A DNA stretch of 64,000 nucleotides from Flavobacterium aquidurense. GTDB lineage: Bacteria > Bacteroidota > Bacteroidia > Flavobacteriales > Flavobacteriaceae. Positions 60,944-64,000 of this stretch are shown here, one piece after another. The DNA lies in NCBI GenBank assembly GCA_900107365.1, contig FNPS01000005.1:124001-188000 (forward strand), read 5' to 3'. The notes below the pieces were generated by a model that ran no database searches, was not told the origin of the DNA, and worked only from the letters and a program-made list of their open reading frames with translations. Made by a program: the position numbers and the translations under genes. Within the stretch, counting starts at the first letter, position 1. The number at the start of each line of letters is the position of its first letter.

Positions 60944-60951
60944 TATATTTG
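60944..60951 (+). promoter_or_regulatory. -7 element of dprA
   Basis: TATATTTG fits TAnnTTTG, 73 bp before the ATG. Confidence 0.45.
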
Positions 60952-61024
60952 CGCTTCTTTTAATTTCAAAATAATTTGTTTTTAAAAGATATTTTTTATC
61001 CTTTCAATAATCTTTTTCGAAGCC

Positions 61025-62125
61025 ATGTCAGACCAGGAATTATTTTATTTATTAGCCTTATTAAAAGTGGAGGGCATTGGTGATATTATGGCCAAAAAAC
61101 TATTGACGCATTTTGGAAACCCGGAAGCTATTTTCAAAGTAAAAAACCATCAAATTGCAGGTATTGATGGTGTTGGCTCGGTTTTGTTGCGGAATTTAAA
61201 AGACAAGACGGTTTTTGAAAAGGCCAATAAGGAATTAGAATTTATTAAATTGAATGCAATAAACGTTTCTTTTTTTCAGGATGAAAGTTACCCTGATCGT
61301 CTTAAACATTGTATCGATTCACCTGTTTTAATTTTTACTTCTGGAAATATTAATTTAAAAAACAAAAGATTAATCAGTATTGTGGGAACCCGGCAGATTA
61401 CCTCATATGGAATGGAATTTTGCAAAAAATTTATTGAAGATTTAGCGCCTCTTGATCCTGTAATTGTGAGTGGATTTGCTTACGGTGTTGATATTGTAGC
61501 ACATCAATTGGCGATGGATCATAGTTTGCAAACGATTGGCGTTTTAGCGCATGGACTGAATCAGATTTATCCCAAAACGCATAAAAAATATAGTGCCAGA
61601 ATGGAAGAAAATGGCGGATTTATAACCGAATTCTGGAGCTCATCAAATCCTGATAAGGAGAAATTTGTGCGCCGAAACAGAATTGTGGCAGGAATGACTG
61701 AAGCTACAATAGTAATCGAATCTGCGGATAGGGGCGGATCTTTAATTACTGCCAATTTAGCCAATGATTATAACCGCGACGTTTTTGCCGTTCCCGGACG
61801 TGTTACAGACAAATATAGCCAGGGTTGTAATGATTTGATCAAAACACAAAAAGCAAACGTTCTGACAAGCGCTGCTGATTTGGTATATGTGTTGAACTGG
61901 GACATTGAAAAAAAGTCAAAACCAGTACAAAAGCAATTGTTCGTAGAATTAGAAGTGGAGGAGCAAAAAATTTATGATTTCCTGCTCAGCAACGGAAAGG
62001 AACTGCTGGATATTATTGCACTAAAATGCGATTTCCCAATTTATAAAATCTCAGGAATGCTTTTGAATATGGAACTTAAAGGCGTTATTCGGCCTTTACC
62101 GGGGAAACTTTTTGAGGCGATATAA
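61025..62125 (+). CDS. dprA: DNA processing protein DprA
   Basis: A 366-residue protein that loads RecA onto incoming single-stranded DNA. An N-terminal helical/SAM-like part (LLALLKVEGIGDIMAKKLL) is followed by the Rossmann domain: IVGTRQITSYGMEFCKKFIE near 118-137, VSGFAYGVDIVAHQLA, VLAHGLNQIYPKTHKK, ENGGFITEF and DRGGSLITANLA. A C-terminal winged helix (residues 310-366) is present. Its presence alone does not prove natural competence. It converges on trpS at a long hairpin. Confidence 0.94.
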   Translation: MSDQELFYLLALLKVEGIGDIMAKKLLTHFGNPEAIFKVKNHQIAGIDGVGSVLLRNLKDKTVFEKANKELEFIKLNAINVSFFQDESYPDRLKHCIDSPVLIFTSGNINLKNKRLISIVGTRQITSYGMEFCKKFIEDLAPLDPVIVSGFAYGVDIVAHQLAMDHSLQTIGVLAHGLNQIYPKTHKKYSARMEENGGFITEFWSSSNPDKEKFVRRNRIVAGMTEATIVIESADRGGSLITANLANDYNRDVFAVPGRVTDKYSQGCNDLIKTQKANVLTSAADLVYVLNWDIEKKSKPVQKQLFVELEVEEQKIYDFLLSNGKELLDIIALKCDFPIYKISGMLLNMELKGVIRPLPGKLFEAI

Positions 62126-62135
62126 TTTAAAAAAA

Positions 62136-62200
62136 TTTGCCACGAATACACAAATTTTCACAAATTAATTAGTGTGAAAATTTGTGTAATTTGTGGCAAA
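62136..62200. repeat. Hairpin repeat of the GCCACGAATT family between dprA and trpS
   Basis: Arms of about 27 bp (62136-62162 and 62173-62200), TTTGCCACGAATACACAAAT and its near complement, with one mismatch cluster. It probably also terminates both genes. Confidence 0.8.
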
Positions 62201-62203
62201 AAA

Positions 62204-63178
62204 TTATTTTCCAAATCCAAGAACCTCTCGAACTTTTGCCAAAACACCATCCGCAACAACAGAAGCTTTTTCAGCACCTTTTTTCAATAAGGCATCCACT
62301 TCTTCAAGGTTGTTTATATAGTAATTGTATTTTTCTCTTTCGGTTTTAAATTTTTCAGTAATCAATTCAAACAAAGCTTGTTTGGCATGACCGTAACCGT
62401 AATTTCCTCCTAAATAATTGGCTCTCATTTCAGCGATTTGAGATTCATTCGCTAAAAGAGAATAAATGGCAAAAGCATTACAAGTATCTGGATTTTTTGG
62501 TTCTTCAAGTGGTGTACTATCCGTTTCGATACTCATTACCTGCTTGCGTAAAGTTTTATCGTCAAGGAAAATATTGATAATATTATTGGCCGATTTACTC
62601 ATTTTTCCACCATTCGTCCCCGGAATCAACATACTGTCTTCCTGAATTTTAGCCTCAGGAATTACAAAAGTTTCGCCCATTTGATGGTTAAAACGGGAAG
62701 CAACATCACGCGTGATTTCTAAATGCTGTAATTGGTCTTTTCCAACCGGTACAAATTCAGCATCATACAATAAAATATCTGCAGCCATTAACATCGGATA
62801 CGTAAAAAGTCCTGCGTTAACATCGTCTAAACGATCTGCTTTATCTTTGAAAGAATGTGCTAAAGTCAATCTTTGAAACGGAAAAAAGCAACTTAAATAC
62901 CAGGTTAATTCGGCTGTTTGCGTCACATCAGATTGTCTGTAAAAAGTAACTTTATCTGGATTTAAACCACAGGCAAGCCAGGCCGCTGCGGTGCTATAGG
63001 TATTTTCTCTTAATGTTTTACCATCTTTAATTTGCGTAATCGAATGTAAATCAGCGATAAACAAAAAAGATTCGTTTGCAGGATTATTCGATAATTCAAT
63101 TGCAGGAATAATTGCCCCTAATAAATTTCCCAAGTGTGGCGTGCCAGTACTCTGAACACCAGTTAGTATTTTTGCCAT
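62204..63178 (-). CDS. trpS: Tryptophanyl-tRNA synthetase
   Basis: A 324-residue class I synthetase. The HIGH-like motif is in TGTPHLGNLLGAI (15-18) and KMSKS is in GGKMSKSANN near 192. The ADILLYDAEFVPVGKDQLQH segment is typical. It charges tRNA-Trp in the cytoplasm. Length is normal for the bacterial enzyme. It ends at the hairpin shared with dprA. Confidence 0.96.
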   Translation of the reverse strand: MAKILTGVQSTGTPHLGNLLGAIIPAIELSNNPANESFLFIADLHSITQIKDGKTLRENTYSTAAAWLACGLNPDKVTFYRQSDVTQTAELTWYLSCFFPFQRLTLAHSFKDKADRLDDVNAGLFTYPMLMAADILLYDAEFVPVGKDQLQHLEITRDVASRFNHQMGETFVIPEAKIQEDSMLIPGTNGGKMSKSANNIINIFLDDKTLRKQVMSIETDSTPLEEPKNPDTCNAFAIYSLLANESQIAEMRANYLGGNYGYGHAKQALFELITEKFKTEREKYNYYINNLEEVDALLKKGAEKASVVADGVLAKVREVLGFGK

Positions 63179-63248
63179 TCTAGTTTTTTATTTCTAAACG
63201 CAAAGTTCGTTTTTTTACTGCAAACTGCGCAATTTTTTTAGCAGTGTT

Positions 63249-63292
63249 TTTTTACCGCAAAGGCGCAAAGTTTTTTCGCAAAGTTCACAAAG
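63249..63292. repeat. Left inverted copy of the CGCAAAG repeat, next to GxxExxY
   Basis: TTTTACCGCAAAGGCGCAAA then GTTTTTTCGCAAAG. It pairs in inverted orientation with 63856. Confidence 0.75.
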
Positions 63293-63326
63293 TTTAAGAA
63301 GGTTTTTGAAGTTCTCAAAGCTTTAT

Positions 63327-63704
63327 CTATAGGTTATTTACAACTCTTCTGATGCCATTTTTTAGTAAAGCTTCATTAAAATTTATAAGAAGACCAAGTT
63401 TATAATTTCCAAGTTTTAAATAAGTTAAAGTTTGCGCCAGATGATTTACGGTTAAGGACTCTACGCTTTTTATTTCAATTATAAATTTATTTTCTACCAG
63501 CATATCAATACGATAGCCACAATCAAGTTGAACTTCTTCAAAAATTAAAGGCATTGCTTTTTCTTTTTCAACACGTAAGCCACGTTGTTTAATTTTATAA
63601 AACAGGCATTCTTGATAAGCATTCTCTAGTAGGCCAGGCCCAAGCTTTTTGTGAATTTCAATTGCAAGACCAATTATAATAGTTGATATTTCGTTTTCTG
63701 TCAT
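63327..63704 (-). CDS. GxxExxY family protein (PD-(D/E)XK-like)
   Basis: A 125-residue protein. LGPGLLENAYQECLFY is the GxxExxY motif, and YRIDMLVENKFIIEIKSVES has the Asp and Glu-x-Lys of a PD-(D/E)XK nuclease-like core. The tail ends LLKNGIRRVVNNL. GxxExxY genes are scattered through Bacteroidota genomes as single genes between inverted repeats, as here. Their biological role is not known to me; a nuclease-like activity is plausible from the fold only. Confidence 0.85.
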   Translation of the reverse strand: MTENEISTIIIGLAIEIHKKLGPGLLENAYQECLFYKIKQRGLRVEKEKAMPLIFEEVQLDCGYRIDMLVENKFIIEIKSVESLTVNHLAQTLTYLKLGNYKLGLLINFNEALLKNGIRRVVNNL

Positions 63705-63855
63705 AATAAAAAGGATCTAAATTAATAAATATTTTCTTATTTTTTTAAGCTTTTACTATAAAACCGACCAGTTTTTTCTGAAACCTGCTAAAGATCCAGA
63801 TACTAAAGATGAAGCTTTGTGTTCTTATTGCATGCAATTATCGTAAGCAACATCA

Positions 63856-63898
63856 CTTCGTCTCTTTGCGAAAAAACTTTGAGCCCTTTGTGGTAAAA
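63856..63898. repeat. Right inverted copy of the CGCAAAG repeat, next to GxxExxY
   Basis: On the minus strand TTTTACCACAAAGGGCTCAA then AGTTTTTTCGCAAAG, similar to the left copy. The pair spans about 650 bp around the gene. Confidence 0.7.
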
Positions 63899-63961
63899 AA
63901 AAAAATTCCACGCAGCTAATTCTTTATTAATATTCATTTCTGTTTTCTTACATTTGAAGCT

Positions 63962-64000
63962 ATGAAAGGAATTAAGATTGTTTTTTGGGTTTTGTGGCGC
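63962..64000 (+). CDS. Start of a gene, perhaps a lysophospholipid acyltransferase
   Basis: Thirteen codons (MKGIKIVFWVLWR) are inside the window and the frame is open to the edge. A short basic start followed by a hydrophobic Trp-rich run is like the N-terminus of flavobacterial 1-acylglycerol-3-phosphate acyltransferases, but too little is visible for a firm call. A -7 element TACATTTG (63949-63956) ends only 5 bp before the ATG, so the transcript could be nearly leaderless. Confidence 0.35.
   Translation, partial: MKGIKIVFWVLWR

Overview
This AT-rich window comes from a member of the Bacteroidota, most likely a Flavobacterium close to F. johnsoniae. The evidence is the set of lineage-restricted families (DUF5687, DUF6427, DUF6341, DUF4254, DUF4175, a SprE/PorW-type lipoprotein, a GIN-domain protein), promoters with the Bacteroidota -7 element TAnnTTTG, weak Shine-Dalgarno sequences, and typical flavobacterial intergenic repeats. 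These assignments come from reading the sequence and recalling the families; no database search was run.

Left half (1-31.4 kb, mostly minus strand). The edge holds the start of a gliding/type IX secretion lipoprotein gene. An ABC exporter pair, a PaaE-type reductase and two small unknown genes follow. Next come a GT9/DUF4254 pair with a structured-RNA-like spacer, upp, DUF6427, DUF6341 and purD. From about 10.3 to 22.7 kb there is a surface-polysaccharide region: a CapK/PaaK-like ligase, two GT2 and one GT4 glycosyltransferases, a UDP-glucuronate decarboxylase-type enzyme, an O-antigen ligase, an EpsG-like polymerase, a flippase and a Wzz-like chain-length protein. An ORF6N gene with unusual palindromes sits inside it. 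Further right are a REP-associated transposase (RAYT), GH3, tatA, tex, a Fic AMPylase gene bracketed by inverted repeats, and rpiB.

Centre (31.4-32.2 kb). An AT-rich, gene-free stretch of 870 bp contains several DnaA-box-like nonamers. Coding strand bias flips here: mostly minus to the left, mostly plus to the right. I read this as a candidate chromosomal origin of replication.

Right half (32.2-64 kb, mostly plus strand). This carries rnr, a GIN-domain protein, a LysE-type exporter, tRNA-Cys with two decayed copies of its 3' end, folB, a toxin-antitoxin pair, glnS with an unusual C-terminal extension, a YtxH/holin-like/DUF6327 trio, an SPFH protein, gltX, DUF4175-ybeY, mnmG, GNAT, a methyltransferase, an OmpH/Skp-like lipoprotein, a PIF1-like helicase, two tandem paralogues of unknown function, a SPOR-domain protein, dprA, trpS and a GxxExxY gene. 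The 360 bp between ybeY and mnmG hold five parS-like 16-mers, with a sixth in the end of ybeY and a seventh downstream of mnmG. A parS cluster about 19 kb from the candidate origin supports the view that the window spans the origin region.

A recurring theme is the standalone accessory gene carrying, or bracketed by, its own palindromic repeat family: ORF6N, RAYT, Fic and GxxExxY. The most unusual case is ORF6N, where a 33-bp near-perfect palindrome is part of the coding sequence and three variant copies of the same codon block lie just downstream.
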